Shown: one piece after another, positions 7,137 through 15,541 of the stretch
How positions within the stretch are numbered: position 1 is the first letter of the stretch
Layout of the letters: every line of letters starts with the position of its first letter
Assembly (NCBI RefSeq): GCF_034479635.1
Contig: NZ_CP140153.1
Span: forward strand, 317,501 to 381,500
Length of the DNA stretch: 64,000 nt
DNA from: Guyparkeria halophila
Lineage (GTDB): Bacteria > Pseudomonadota > Gammaproteobacteria > Halothiobacillales > Halothiobacillaceae
Reading direction: 5' to 3'
Translations under genes and position numbers: made by a program
Notes under the pieces: generated by a model
Seen by the model: the letters and a program-made list of their open reading frames with translations, nothing else
Databases searched by the model: none
What the model was told of the DNA's origin: nothing

Positions 7137-7910
7137 TCATTCGGCCAGCCGGAACACCAGCTGGCCCTCCTCGACCTGGACGGTCTCCACCCCCTCGGCC
7201 AGCGCCTGCCAGAAGCCCGGCTCGCCGCCGAATTCCGCGACCAGGTCGACGCCCTTGAGCCCGCCGATCCAGCTGTTCGGCAGCGGCACGCCCCACAGGC
7301 TCACGCCCGTGACGATGACGGCCAGCCTCGAGCCGTCCAGTGTTGGGACCTGTAGTACCTCGGCGCCCGCATACAGGCGCAGCGTCTGCCCGCCCATGAA
7401 CGGGAAGTCCGGCGGCAGCGGCACCAGCAGCTTGACGCTGACCAGGTCCTCGGACAGGTCGATCGCCAGGCGGCGGGCCATCTCCGGGTCGCGGGCGATG
7501 ATGGCGTTGAGCTCGCGTTCGTCGAACTGCACCTCGCGCGGGGCGTCCTTCTCGCGGTAGGCCTCGGGTTTCAGCCGACCTTGGTCATCGAACTCTTCCG
7601 GGCTGGCGGCAAAACGGTCATTACCGTACGGCGGCGCCGGACGGTCGGTTTGAACGCCGATGGCGGTGAGCTTGGCGTCGAGCGCTTGTTGCTCGTCGGC
7701 GCTGAGTTCCACCGGCTCGAACTGGTCCGGGAAGAGGAAATAGCGGACGGCCAGTGCCCCGAGCGCCAGGGTGACGACCATCGTGACGATGATGATCAGG
7801 CTCACGCCCAGGCAACCGATGCCGCGGCGGGGCGTCTCGGCGCGCGGGGTGGTTTCGTCGGTTGACGAAGGGGGGGTGGAGGGATTCTGGTTCTGGTTTT
7901 CGTCTGTCAC
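7137..7910 (-). CDS. Membrane-anchored protein of unknown function
   Basis: A 257-aa protein starting at GTG 7910, with CAGGAGGAA upstream. The N-terminus is a Ser/Thr/Pro-rich cytosolic stretch (1-30), then one transmembrane helix (about 33-58, IGCLGVSLIIIVTMVVTLALG). The rest is a soluble, mostly periplasmic domain. That domain has an ELNAIIARDPEMARRLAIDLSED segment and a beta-rich half with GVSLWGVPLPNSWIGGLKGVDL, which recalls lipid- or chaperone-like tubular folds, though I cannot assign a family. It follows the ABC permease by 61 bp and may belong to the zinc operon. Confidence 0.75.
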   Translation of the reverse strand: MTDENQNQNPSTPPSSTDETTPRAETPRRGIGCLGVSLIIIVTMVVTLALGALAVRYFLFPDQFEPVELSADEQQALDAKLTAIGVQTDRPAPPYGNDRFAASPEEFDDQGRLKPEAYREKDAPREVQFDERELNAIIARDPEMARRLAIDLSEDLVSVKLLVPLPPDFPFMGGQTLRLYAGAEVLQVPTLDGSRLAVIVTGVSLWGVPLPNSWIGGLKGVDLVAEFGGEPGFWQALAEGVETVQVEEGQLVFRLAE

Positions 7911-7971
7911 CGGCGGCGTTCCTCCTGGGTTGCCGCTCGGGAACCCGCCCCGGCGGCCAAGCCTTAGGAGG

Positions 7972-8745
7972 TTAGCACGCGCGGCGGGCGAGCAGCCGGG
8001 TCGCGGTGGTCAGCACCAGCAGGATGGCGACCAGCATTGGTGCGAACGGTTGGTCGAGCGCCAGCGCGGCCGTGAAGGCAATCAGGTAGCCGAGCACACC
8101 CAGCCCGATGGTCCAGGCGACGGCCCGCCGCCAGTGGCCCGCGACGTGGAACCCCGCCCAGGCGGGCAGGAAGACCAGGGCGAAGGTGGCCATCAGGCCA
8201 ATCGAGAGGGTGCCGGCCGCCAGTGCCGCGGCAATCACCGTGTCGATCAGCAGGCCGGCGCGTCGCCGCTGGGTGCGCTCGGCCCCCGAGGTGGGTGGCA
8301 ACAGGCGCAGCGCCAGTTCATGGCGCTCGATCCGGCCGCGCAGCCCTAGCACGATGGCGGTCAGCACCAACGCGGCGACGAGTTCGACCACCCCGGTGAA
8401 GTAGAGCTGCCCTTCGACCAGCTGGCGGGCCAGGGTCTCGCCCATGGGGGAATTGGCCGCTACCAGCAGCACGAGGGCCCAGCCGGCGAGAATCAACCAG
8501 GCGTAGGCCGAATGACCCGAGGCAGGCAAGTGGCGACCGAGCATCCCCGCGATGGCCAGCCCCACGGCCCCGGCCAGCGCCGGCAGGGCCAGTGCCAGGG
8601 CGAGGACCGCCCCGGCCCCGGCTAGGTGGGCAACGGCAAGCGCGGCGAGCCATTCGTCGCGCAGCCGCAGCCAGAGCCCGGTCAGGGGCAACAGCACGGC
8701 GAGCGCCAGGCCGGTCAGGAAGGGCAGGGTGAACAGTTCGGTCAT
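7972..8745 (-). CDS. Zinc/manganese-type ABC transporter permease
   Basis: A 257-aa ABC-3 family permease, ZnuB-like, with about eight hydrophobic segments. The C-terminal half includes the family's cytosolic coupling region near GLLIDTVIAAALAAGTLSIGLMATFALVFLPAWAG. Its start lies 1 bp after the ATPase stop, so the two are coupled. Together with the ATPase and binding protein it forms an importer that moves a divalent metal across the inner membrane. The Zur box at the head of the operon indicates zinc. Confidence 0.88.
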   Translation of the reverse strand: MTELFTLPFLTGLALAVLLPLTGLWLRLRDEWLAALAVAHLAGAGAVLALALALPALAGAVGLAIAGMLGRHLPASGHSAYAWLILAGWALVLLVAANSPMGETLARQLVEGQLYFTGVVELVAALVLTAIVLGLRGRIERHELALRLLPPTSGAERTQRRRAGLLIDTVIAAALAAGTLSIGLMATFALVFLPAWAGFHVAGHWRRAVAWTIGLGVLGYLIAFTAALALDQPFAPMLVAILLVLTTATRLLARRAC

Positions 8746-8746
8746 C

Positions 8747-9310
8747 TCAGGCGGGCCTCATCTCGACCTGACGGGGCACGCGGGAGACCAGGTCCGCGTC
8801 ATGGCTGACGATCAGCAGGCAGCGATCGGGAGGGCGGTGGTCGAGGAGTTCGAACAGCGTCCGACGGCCGCGGCGGTCGAGGTTGTTGCTGGGCTCGTCG
8901 AGCAGGACGAGGTCTGCCGGGGCGGTCAGTCCGGCCCAGACACGCAGTAACTGGCGTTGGCCGCCCGAAAGCTGGTCGAGGCGCCGTGGCAGCCAGCCTG
9001 ACAGTGGTGCCGGCGGTCGCGGGTCGGCCTCGGCCAGGGCCAGAAAGTCGTGGCCGTTGACGGGCAGGTCCCGGTCGGGGCGGGCGATCTGCTCGACCAG
9101 CCGAATGCGGCTCCCGGCCGGGAGGCGGCATTCGCCCGACAGAAGCGGCGCGCGGCCGGTGATCGCCGCGAGCAGGGTGGACTTGCCCACGCCGTTGGGC
9201 CCGGTCAGTGCCAGGGCTTCGCCGTCGTCCAGTGCGAGGCTCACCGGCCCGATGCGCGGTGAACGCCTGCCGGGCGGTGCCGTGACCAGATCGATCAGCT
9301 CGAGTCGCAT
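8747..9310 (-). CDS. Zinc-type ABC transporter ATP-binding protein
   Basis: A compact 187-aa ATPase (ZnuC proteins are usually 230-250 aa). Walker A is GPNGVGKST (about residues 38-46), the signature is LSGGQRQ, Walker B is ADLVLLDEPSNNLD, and the switch His is in IVSHDAD. The ATG at 9308-9310 overlaps the stop of the binding-protein gene in the form TGATG. It lacks the C-terminal His-rich extension seen in some ZnuC. It powers the permease at 7972-8745. Confidence 0.9.
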   Translation of the reverse strand: MRLELIDLVTAPPGRRSPRIGPVSLALDDGEALALTGPNGVGKSTLLAAITGRAPLLSGECRLPAGSRIRLVEQIARPDRDLPVNGHDFLALAEADPRPPAPLSGWLPRRLDQLSGGQRQLLRVWAGLTAPADLVLLDEPSNNLDRRGRRTLFELLDHRPPDRCLLIVSHDADLVSRVPRQVEMRPA

Positions 9311-10188
9311 CAGGTCGAGGGCCGGGCCAGTGCGGCCACCCAGGCGTCGATCAGCTCGATCCAGGCATCGAGGGTCGGTGCGTCGGGCTCGGTGTAGAGC
9401 TGTTCCACCGGCCAGTCGAGCTGGTTGGCGAGCTTGGCCGGACCGCGCTCGGAATAGTAGGGGGCGTGGATGATCACCCCGTCCGTACCGGCCAGGGAAT
9501 CGGCGAGCCCGCCGATGTGGCGCGCGGTCGGCGGCACGCCCGGGGTGGGCTCGAGGTAGCCCAGCGTGGGCAGATCGAGCCAGTCCATGAGATAGCGGGT
9601 GTCCGCGTGGTGGAACACCGCGCCGGGCGCCTTCTCCACGCGTGCCTGCCACTGGGGCATCCGGTTCTCGATGCGCGTGATCGCGGTCGCGGCGTTCTCA
9701 CGATAGGCCGACGCGCCGGCCGGGTCGATGTCGGCCAGCCGTTCGGCCAGCGCCGGCAGCACGGCCCGCATGGCGCGTGGGTCGAGGTTGAAGTGCGGAT
9801 TGCCCGAGGCGTGCACATGCCCGGCCCCGGTTTCGCCCACGTCGAGCAGATCGACATGTTCGGCGGCCTCGAAGTGTCCCGGTTGGCCAGGTTGGATGTC
9901 GCGGTTGGCGGATCGCTTGACCGCGACCGGCAGCCAGCCGGCCTCCAGTTGCGCGCCCACCGAGACCACCAGATCGGCCCGACGCAGGTCGCGCATCATC
10001 GAGGGTTTTGCCTGCAGGAAGTGCGCGTCGCGATCCGGCGGGGCGAGCACCGTCAGCGCGATGCGCTCGCCGCCCACGGCGGAGGCCAGCGCCCCCATGC
10101 TGTTGGTAGTGGCTACGATGCGCAGGTCCGCGGCCTGGAGTGTGACTGGCGACAGAAGCGCCAGCGTGATCAGCAATCGTTTCAGCAT
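9310..10188 (-). CDS. Periplasmic metal-binding protein of the zinc ABC importer (ZnuA-like)
   Basis: A 292-aa cluster A-I binding protein with a signal peptide (MLKRLLITLALLSPVTLQAA). Metal ligands can be placed by motif: His in DRDAHFLQAKPSM (about 57), His in GNPHFNLDP (about 134) and His in VFHHADTRYLMDWL (about 192). A GHVHASG stretch before the second ligand substitutes for the long His-rich loop of classic ZnuA. The chosen ATG at 10188 gives a clean signal peptide; the open frame runs further upstream only because it reads through the next gene. It captures zinc in the periplasm. Confidence 0.9.
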   Translation of the reverse strand: MLKRLLITLALLSPVTLQAADLRIVATTNSMGALASAVGGERIALTVLAPPDRDAHFLQAKPSMMRDLRRADLVVSVGAQLEAGWLPVAVKRSANRDIQPGQPGHFEAAEHVDLLDVGETGAGHVHASGNPHFNLDPRAMRAVLPALAERLADIDPAGASAYRENAATAITRIENRMPQWQARVEKAPGAVFHHADTRYLMDWLDLPTLGYLEPTPGVPPTARHIGGLADSLAGTDGVIIHAPYYSERGPAKLANQLDWPVEQLYTEPDAPTLDAWIELIDAWVAALARPST

Positions 10189-10199
10189 TGTTCGAGTCC

Positions 10200-11477
10200 T
10201 CAGAAGCTGTGTGCGCCGTGCGCGCCCAGGCTCATCTGGTATTGCAGGTAGAACTGGGTGTAATCCTCGCGGTGGTCGTCGAAGGCGCCGCTGACCTGGG
10301 CGACCTGGGCGCGGATACGGCTGGTCTCGCTCAAGTGCCAGGTGGCCGCGGCGGTCCACCGTTCGCTCTCGTCGTAGTCGGCATTGACGGCCGGACGCGG
10401 ACCGCGCTTTTCGTTGGTAAATCCGACGGCATCGTAGCGCAAGCCGACGTCCCAGCGCGGCGCGATGCCGTAGGTGGCCTGGACATAGAGGCCGTCCTCG
10501 GTGAAATCGCGTGCCTCGCCGATCACGCCGGGGTTGCCCTCGTGGTGGGCGACCTCGAGGTTCTTCTCGACCCACAGGTATTCGGCCGAGACGCGCCAGT
10601 CGCCCTTCCCGTAGCCCTGACCGGAATCGTACTTGTACACGGCATCCAGGCCCCAGAGGCGCGCGTCGCCGTCGAGGGCGTGCTCGTCCGGTTCGTCGTG
10701 GTGGTGCATTTCCTGGTGGCTGCGGAAGAAGGCTGCCGAGGCACCCAGCTGCAGGGCATGGTCGTGGCCGAGATCGGGTGACCACTTGGCGAAGGCGGTC
10801 CACAGGCGCGGGGCCTTGTCGCGTTCCGGCAAATGCTCGCCGTGTTCGGCCTCGGTGCCCAGCCGCTCGTTGTTGTCGCCCTGGAAGGCCTCGATGCCGA
10901 ACAGGGTGTAGTGGTCCCAGGCCGGCAGCCAGGTCAGCTGCAGGCCGGTATCCGACAAACCATGAGTGCCCAGGAGGGTGCGGTAGGCGAGGTTCTGGTC
11001 GACGAAATCCCAGCTATGCGGGTGCTTTTCGTTGGTGTAACCGATACCCGAATAGAACTTACCGGCCTTGATTCGAAGCCCGCCCGGCAAGCCGGTGCTG
11101 GCGACATAGGCCTCTTCCAGCTCCACGTCGCCCTCGTCGGAGATGGCGACATTCAGTCGGGCGTCGAAGAGCGCGTCGATACCGCCGCTGAGCACCACCT
11201 CGGTGTGGCGCAGGTTGAAACCCTGTTCCAGGCCATGCTCATGGCCTTCGTGCTCGTGCTCGTCATCATGGCCATGCGCGGCGAAGATGCCGGCGGTCTC
11301 GCCGAGCATTGCATCACCGCTGCCGTCGAGGCTGTCATCGTAGTAGACGCCGTCGAGGATGACGGAAAGCTGCGGGTTCATGGGCAGGGACGGCTCCTCC
11401 GCCATGGTCGGTGCGACCCCCAGCAGGGCGGCGGCGCCGAGGAGAGTGGAGACGGGGAGTCGTTTGTGATTCTTCAT
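10200..11477 (-). CDS. His-rich outer-membrane beta-barrel protein of the zinc operon
   Basis: A 425-aa protein with a signal peptide (MKNHKRLPVSTLLGAAALLG, cleavage after PTMA). The body is alternating amphipathic strands ending in Phe, as in outer-membrane barrels. A His/Glu/Asp-rich loop (HGHDDEHEHEGHEHG, about residues 68-82) and a second cluster (MHHHDEPDEHALDGD, about 250-264) could bind metal outside the cell. There is no TonB plug, so it looks porin-like, although similar proteins are sometimes labelled zinc-regulated receptors. The start at 11477 is preferred because GAGAAAG precedes it. It lies between the receptor and the ABC genes, 11 bp before the binding-protein gene. Confidence 0.82.
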   Translation of the reverse strand: MKNHKRLPVSTLLGAAALLGVAPTMAEEPSLPMNPQLSVILDGVYYDDSLDGSGDAMLGETAGIFAAHGHDDEHEHEGHEHGLEQGFNLRHTEVVLSGGIDALFDARLNVAISDEGDVELEEAYVASTGLPGGLRIKAGKFYSGIGYTNEKHPHSWDFVDQNLAYRTLLGTHGLSDTGLQLTWLPAWDHYTLFGIEAFQGDNNERLGTEAEHGEHLPERDKAPRLWTAFAKWSPDLGHDHALQLGASAAFFRSHQEMHHHDEPDEHALDGDARLWGLDAVYKYDSGQGYGKGDWRVSAEYLWVEKNLEVAHHEGNPGVIGEARDFTEDGLYVQATYGIAPRWDVGLRYDAVGFTNEKRGPRPAVNADYDESERWTAAATWHLSETSRIRAQVAQVSGAFDDHREDYTQFYLQYQMSLGAHGAHSF

Positions 11478-11555
11478 TTTCTTTCTCGTTAAGGTGCGTG
11501 AGTGGTTGGTTTGAACAGTTTGGCTCTGGCTGCGCAAGTCGTGCCCTGGGGGCGG

Positions 11556-13613
11556 TCAGAAAGCGAGGTCGGCCCGTAGTCGTACGTTTCGACCCATGCC
11601 CAGTGCGTAGCCCTTGTAGGTATCCAGGAAGTCGCGGTAGGTCTCGTCGAGGAGGTTGTCGACTTGCAGTGTCAGGCGGAGCTCGGTCTTGCGCTGAAAG
11701 GGAACACTTACGCCCGCGCCCAGCGACACCAGCGTGTAATCGTCGGTCGAGGCCGTGCCGAAGGAGTTGTTGTCGAACTGGGCGAAAGGCTCGTAGGGGC
11801 CTGCGGCATCCTTCTCGAAGTGGTGGCTCACGCCCAGGCGGACGTGCCAGTCGCGGAAGGTCTCGCCCCCGCCATGATCGAATGCGAGACCGGCGCGCAG
11901 GCTGTCGGCCGGCATCAGCGGCAGGTCCCCGCCGTCGTCGAGTTCGCCGCGGACCGCATCGAAGCCGCCGTCGAGCGTCCAGTGTCGGGCAAATTGCCAT
12001 TGGCCGGCTAGCTCGATGCCTTGCAGCTTGGCGTCGTCCTGGCGTGCCGCGTAGACAGGCAGGGGGCCTTGCGTCGTGCCGGTGTTCGCAAGATAGATGT
12101 AGTCATTAATGCGGTTCTGATACACCGTGGCCGACCATTCGACTTGTTCGCCTTGCCATGTCACGCCAAGGTCCGCATTCAGCGACGTCTCTTCCGTCAG
12201 AGACGGGTCGCCCTGCTGTACGGCGGCAACCCCGCCATGGACGCCGTCGGCGAACAGCTCGAAGATCGACGGGGCGCGGAAGCCCCGGCCGAGGTTGGCC
12301 TTGACCGTCCAGCGGTCGTCGATCGCCCAGGCAAGGCCGGCCGAGCCGGTGGCGACGGTGTAGTCGCGTTCGCGGGTGTCGATCGAGTCGAAGGCGGCGG
12401 AGCGCTCGGCGGACTGAGTGATCTGGTCGACACGCGCGCCAAGTTGGAGCGTGACGGGACCCATGTCACGTTGCTCGAAGGCATAGATGGCCCATTCCTC
12501 GCGCTCCGCGTCCGGGGTCAGGCCGCCTGAGCGCAGATCCTGATCGACGTCGGCGCGTTCGACGCCCACCTCGCCGCGCCAGCCGGCCCATTCCGGATGC
12601 TCCACGCCGAGACGCACCGTACGCCGGTCCCGCCGGATATCCAGATCGGGTCCTTGCGCGTCGAGCGCGTCGTAATCGCCACCCGTCAGTGCCTGGCGGA
12701 CGTTCTCCTGCCAGTGGATCCGGGACTTGAGCAGCCAGTCGCCCGCCAGCGCGTATTCGCCCCTGATGGCCCAATCTCGGTTTTCGAGGTTCTGGCCCAC
12801 CGGGTTGCCGTCGGGCAGCAAGAAGTTTTGCTGGCTGCGCCAGTCGGTGTAACTGACTTCCACCTCCCCCTGCTCCCCGGTGTAGCCGAAGGCGATGCGG
12901 CCATTGCGGTTCTCGTAGTCGGTATGGTCGAGTCGACCGGTGAACTTGGGATCGCCAGCCTGGCCGGTTTCGGCGAAGCTCGACGCACTGGGGGTTTCCA
13001 TGTCGCCGGCATCACGCCAGTTGCCCGTGATTGCGAGACCGAATCCACCTTTTGCCGCGCGGATTTCCCCACCCAGGAGCTTTTCATCGTTGTTGCTGGC
13101 AAAGCCGGAGGTGAGCCGCCCCGAAACGTCGGAACCTCCCGGTGCGACCGGGAGCTCCGGCGAGATCATGTTGACCACCCCGCCCAAGGCGTCGGAGCCG
13201 TACAGGACACTCATCGGCCCGCGTACGACTTCAATGCGATCGGCGAGTAGCGGGTCGACATTGGCCGGGTGGCGCACGCCGTATTGCTGGTAATCCTGTG
13301 CGACGCCGTCGTTGAGCACCCGGATGCGATTGCCGGAGAGCCCGCGGATCACGGGATTGCCGATCTGGCCACCCGTGGCGATGGTCGCGACACCGGGGAT
13401 GTCGTCAAGCGTCGCGCCGAGTGAAAGTGACTCTGCCTGGCGTTTTTCGTCACCGCCGAGTACATCGACAGATGACGGGGCATCCTCGGCCTCGGTGGCG
13501 AACGGCGTGGCAGTAATGGTGATCATGCCCAGGCGATCAGTGGCGAGAACGGCGGGGCTGTGGGTGCCGAGCAGGCTGCTGATCAGGATGGCAAGCTTGG
13601 TGCGGCGTGACAT
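11556..13613 (-). CDS. TonB-dependent outer-membrane receptor, probable zinc receptor (ZnuD-like)
   Basis: A 685-aa receptor with a signal peptide (first 24 residues, ending VLA). A TonB-box-like GMITITATPF follows, then the plug (VDVLGGDEKRQAESLSLGATLDDIPGV, VIRGLSGNRIRVLNDGVAQDYQQYG, IEVVRGPMSVLYGSDALGGVVNM) and a 22-strand barrel ending in LRADLAF. It is the first gene behind the Zur box and is followed by the other zinc-uptake genes, so zinc is the likely substrate by context. Energy would come from TonB, such as the protein at 44756-45550. Confidence 0.9.
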   Translation of the reverse strand: MSRRTKLAILISSLLGTHSPAVLATDRLGMITITATPFATEAEDAPSSVDVLGGDEKRQAESLSLGATLDDIPGVATIATGGQIGNPVIRGLSGNRIRVLNDGVAQDYQQYGVRHPANVDPLLADRIEVVRGPMSVLYGSDALGGVVNMISPELPVAPGGSDVSGRLTSGFASNNDEKLLGGEIRAAKGGFGLAITGNWRDAGDMETPSASSFAETGQAGDPKFTGRLDHTDYENRNGRIAFGYTGEQGEVEVSYTDWRSQQNFLLPDGNPVGQNLENRDWAIRGEYALAGDWLLKSRIHWQENVRQALTGGDYDALDAQGPDLDIRRDRRTVRLGVEHPEWAGWRGEVGVERADVDQDLRSGGLTPDAEREEWAIYAFEQRDMGPVTLQLGARVDQITQSAERSAAFDSIDTRERDYTVATGSAGLAWAIDDRWTVKANLGRGFRAPSIFELFADGVHGGVAAVQQGDPSLTEETSLNADLGVTWQGEQVEWSATVYQNRINDYIYLANTGTTQGPLPVYAARQDDAKLQGIELAGQWQFARHWTLDGGFDAVRGELDDGGDLPLMPADSLRAGLAFDHGGGETFRDWHVRLGVSHHFEKDAAGPYEPFAQFDNNSFGTASTDDYTLVSLGAGVSVPFQRKTELRLTLQVDNLLDETYRDFLDTYKGYALGMGRNVRLRADLAF

Positions 13614-13675
13614 AAAGGCTCCTGTTGAGTCGTGTCTCGTGAGGGGACAAGGCCCGTGAGGTGTCGTGGCTTATT

Positions 13676-13698
13676 GGAACGTTATAATATAACACTCC
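13676..13698. promoter_or_regulatory. Zur operator of the zinc-uptake operon
   Basis: GTTATAATATAAC at 13681-13693 is identical to the core of the enterobacterial Zur palindrome, flanked by GGAAC and ACTCC. It lies 63 bp upstream of the receptor gene and overlaps the likely -10 region of its promoter; TTGACG upstream on the minus strand could be the -35. It also lies 88 bp before the divergent chemoreceptor gene, so both could be affected. Confidence 0.88.
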
Positions 13699-13785
13699 GT
13701 CAAGTGGTTGCCACCCTGGGCTGTCATGGGCCTGCAACCTGAATCCGATACGTTGCCCATCTTTTTTGCAGAGAGACGAGTGACG

Positions 13786-15420
13786 ATGGCGCGTTTGAAC
13801 TGGGGGATTACGCAACGACTGTGGCTGGGTTTCGGTGCTTTGCTGGCCCTGCTGATCACGATCGCTGCGGTTTCGGTGATCCAGTCACGAGACCTCTCTC
13901 ATGTGGTTCAGCGCCTGAGCGTCGAGGTGGTCGAGCGGGTCCAGCTTTCCCAGACGCTGGTCAGCGAGGTGGAGACCTTCCAGACCGCGCAGAAGAGCGG
14001 CCTGCTGGCCCGCGCCACTCTGCGCATCCCGCAGTCGAGGGACTATTTCGATCGCGCCGAACAGGCGGCGGCACGGATCGAGGAGCAGATGGCCGCGATG
14101 GATGCGGGCTTGAGCGATCGCGAACGAGGCCTGATCGACTCGTTCCGTAAGCCCTGGCAGCAATATCTCGAGGTGCACAAGGTCGTGCGCGAGAAGGCCT
14201 CGCAGGGCCAGATCGAGCCGGCCCTGGGCTTGCTGGAAAACGAGGGGGCGCCGCGACTGGACGAGGCCCGAGCCGCGCTCGCCCGCCTGACCGACTTCCT
14301 GCGCGAGGACCTGGCTGCCCAGCGTCAGTCGGTCGCCGAGCGCATGCAGCGCGACCAGCTGATCCTGATCGGCATCGTCGTCCTTTCCCTGCTGATCGGC
14401 GGTCTCCTCGCCCTGACGACGGCACGTTATCTGCGCGGTAGTCTCGACCGCGTGCTGAACGTGGCCGCGCGGGTGGTCGACGGCGATCTCACCGCGCGCA
14501 CGGGCCTGACGCGCGATGACGAAATCAGTGCCATGGGTCAGGCGCTCGACGGCACCTGTCGCCAGTTCGAGGAGGTCGTCGGCCAGGTGTCCGGTGTGGC
14601 CCGCTCGATGAAGGAGCGCTCGTCGTCCCTGAGTCAGGCGGGCGAGCGGGTGGTTGACGGCATGCACCGGCAGGAAACGGCGACCGAGCGGGCCAATGAC
14701 CTGATGGGCCGCAATCTCGCCGAGGTCGAGGGAGTGGTGGGGCATTCCGACCGCGCGGCACGCTACGCCGAGGAGGTGGATCGGCTTTCCAGCGGCGGCC
14801 TGCAACGGGTGGAGGCCACGTTGACGGCCTTGAAGGAGCTGACCGACCGCCTCAACCAGGCCGGCGCGATCATCCATCAGCTCGACGAACACGGTGGCGA
14901 GATCGGCTCGGTGGTCGACATGATCCGCACGGTCAGCGAGCAGACCAACCTGCTGGCACTCAATGCTGCCATCGAGGCGGCTCGGGCGGGCGAGCACGGT
15001 CGCGGTTTCGCCGTGGTCGCCGACGAGGTGCGTACCCTGTCGATGCGCACCCGCGAGTCGACCGATCGCATCGCCGAGATGATCGGGGCGCTGAAGACCA
15101 CCATGCATCAGGCCGCCGAGTTGATGGCCGATTCCGGCGAATATGCCGCCCGCACCCTGCAGGAGGCCGAGCAGGCCGGCGGGCAGCTCAAGGAGATCGA
15201 CCAGGCGGTCAGCAAGATCCGCGACATGAACGGCCGGATCGCGGCCGCGGCACAGTCGCAACGCGGCGAGGCGCAGGAACTGGGATCGGCCCTGCAGGAG
15301 ATCGCCGTGCTCGCCGGCGAGGCGATCGAGATCAGTCGCGAGAACGAGCGCATGGGGAGCGCCATGCGCGAGCAGTCCGACGATCTGGGTGCGCTGGTGG
15401 GGCGCTTCCGTCTCTCCTGA
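13786..15420 (+). CDS. Methyl-accepting chemotaxis protein
   Basis: A 544-aa chemoreceptor. TM1 is at about residues 11-32, followed by a four-helix-bundle periplasmic sensor (about 33-186), TM2 (about 188-210), HAMP (about 211-265) and the coiled-coil signalling domain. Its hairpin tip reads [34 protein letters not shown]. The start at 13786 (MARLNW) has GAGACGAG just upstream; the open frame extends to 13708 without a better site. It is divergent from the Zur-controlled operon. The ligand is unknown. Confidence 0.92.
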   Translation: MARLNWGITQRLWLGFGALLALLITIAAVSVIQSRDLSHVVQRLSVEVVERVQLSQTLVSEVETFQTAQKSGLLARATLRIPQSRDYFDRAEQAAARIEEQMAAMDAGLSDRERGLIDSFRKPWQQYLEVHKVVREKASQGQIEPALGLLENEGAPRLDEARAALARLTDFLREDLAAQRQSVAERMQRDQLILIGIVVLSLLIGGLLALTTARYLRGSLDRVLNVAARVVDGDLTARTGLTRDDEISAMGQALDGTCRQFEEVVGQVSGVARSMKERSSSLSQAGERVVDGMHRQETATERANDLMGRNLAEVEGVVGHSDRAARYAEEVDRLSSGGLQRVEATLTALKELTDRLNQAGAIIHQLDEHGGEIGSVVDMIRTVSEQTNLLALNAAIEAARAGEHGRGFAVVADEVRTLSMRTRESTDRIAEMIGALKTTMHQAAELMADSGEYAARTLQEAEQAGGQLKEIDQAVSKIRDMNGRIAAAAQSQRGEAQELGSALQEIAVLAGEAIEISRENERMGSAMREQSDDLGALVGRFRLS

Positions 15421-15478
15421 CCCCTTTTGATCCAGCGGGCGATCCTGCGGACCGCCTGACGACGGCATGCGAATGCAA

Positions 15479-15518
15479 GAAGGCCGCGCGACCGGTTTCC
15501 GGTCAGCGCGGCCTTCCT
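15479..15518. terminator. Terminator shared by the chemoreceptor and gpmI
   Basis: AAGGCCGCGC, a loop containing ACCGG-TTT-CCGGT, then GCGCGGCCTT. The stem is strong and lies between two converging genes. Confidence 0.85.
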
Positions 15519-15541
15519 TTGTTCGGTGTTGGCCTGGTGGC

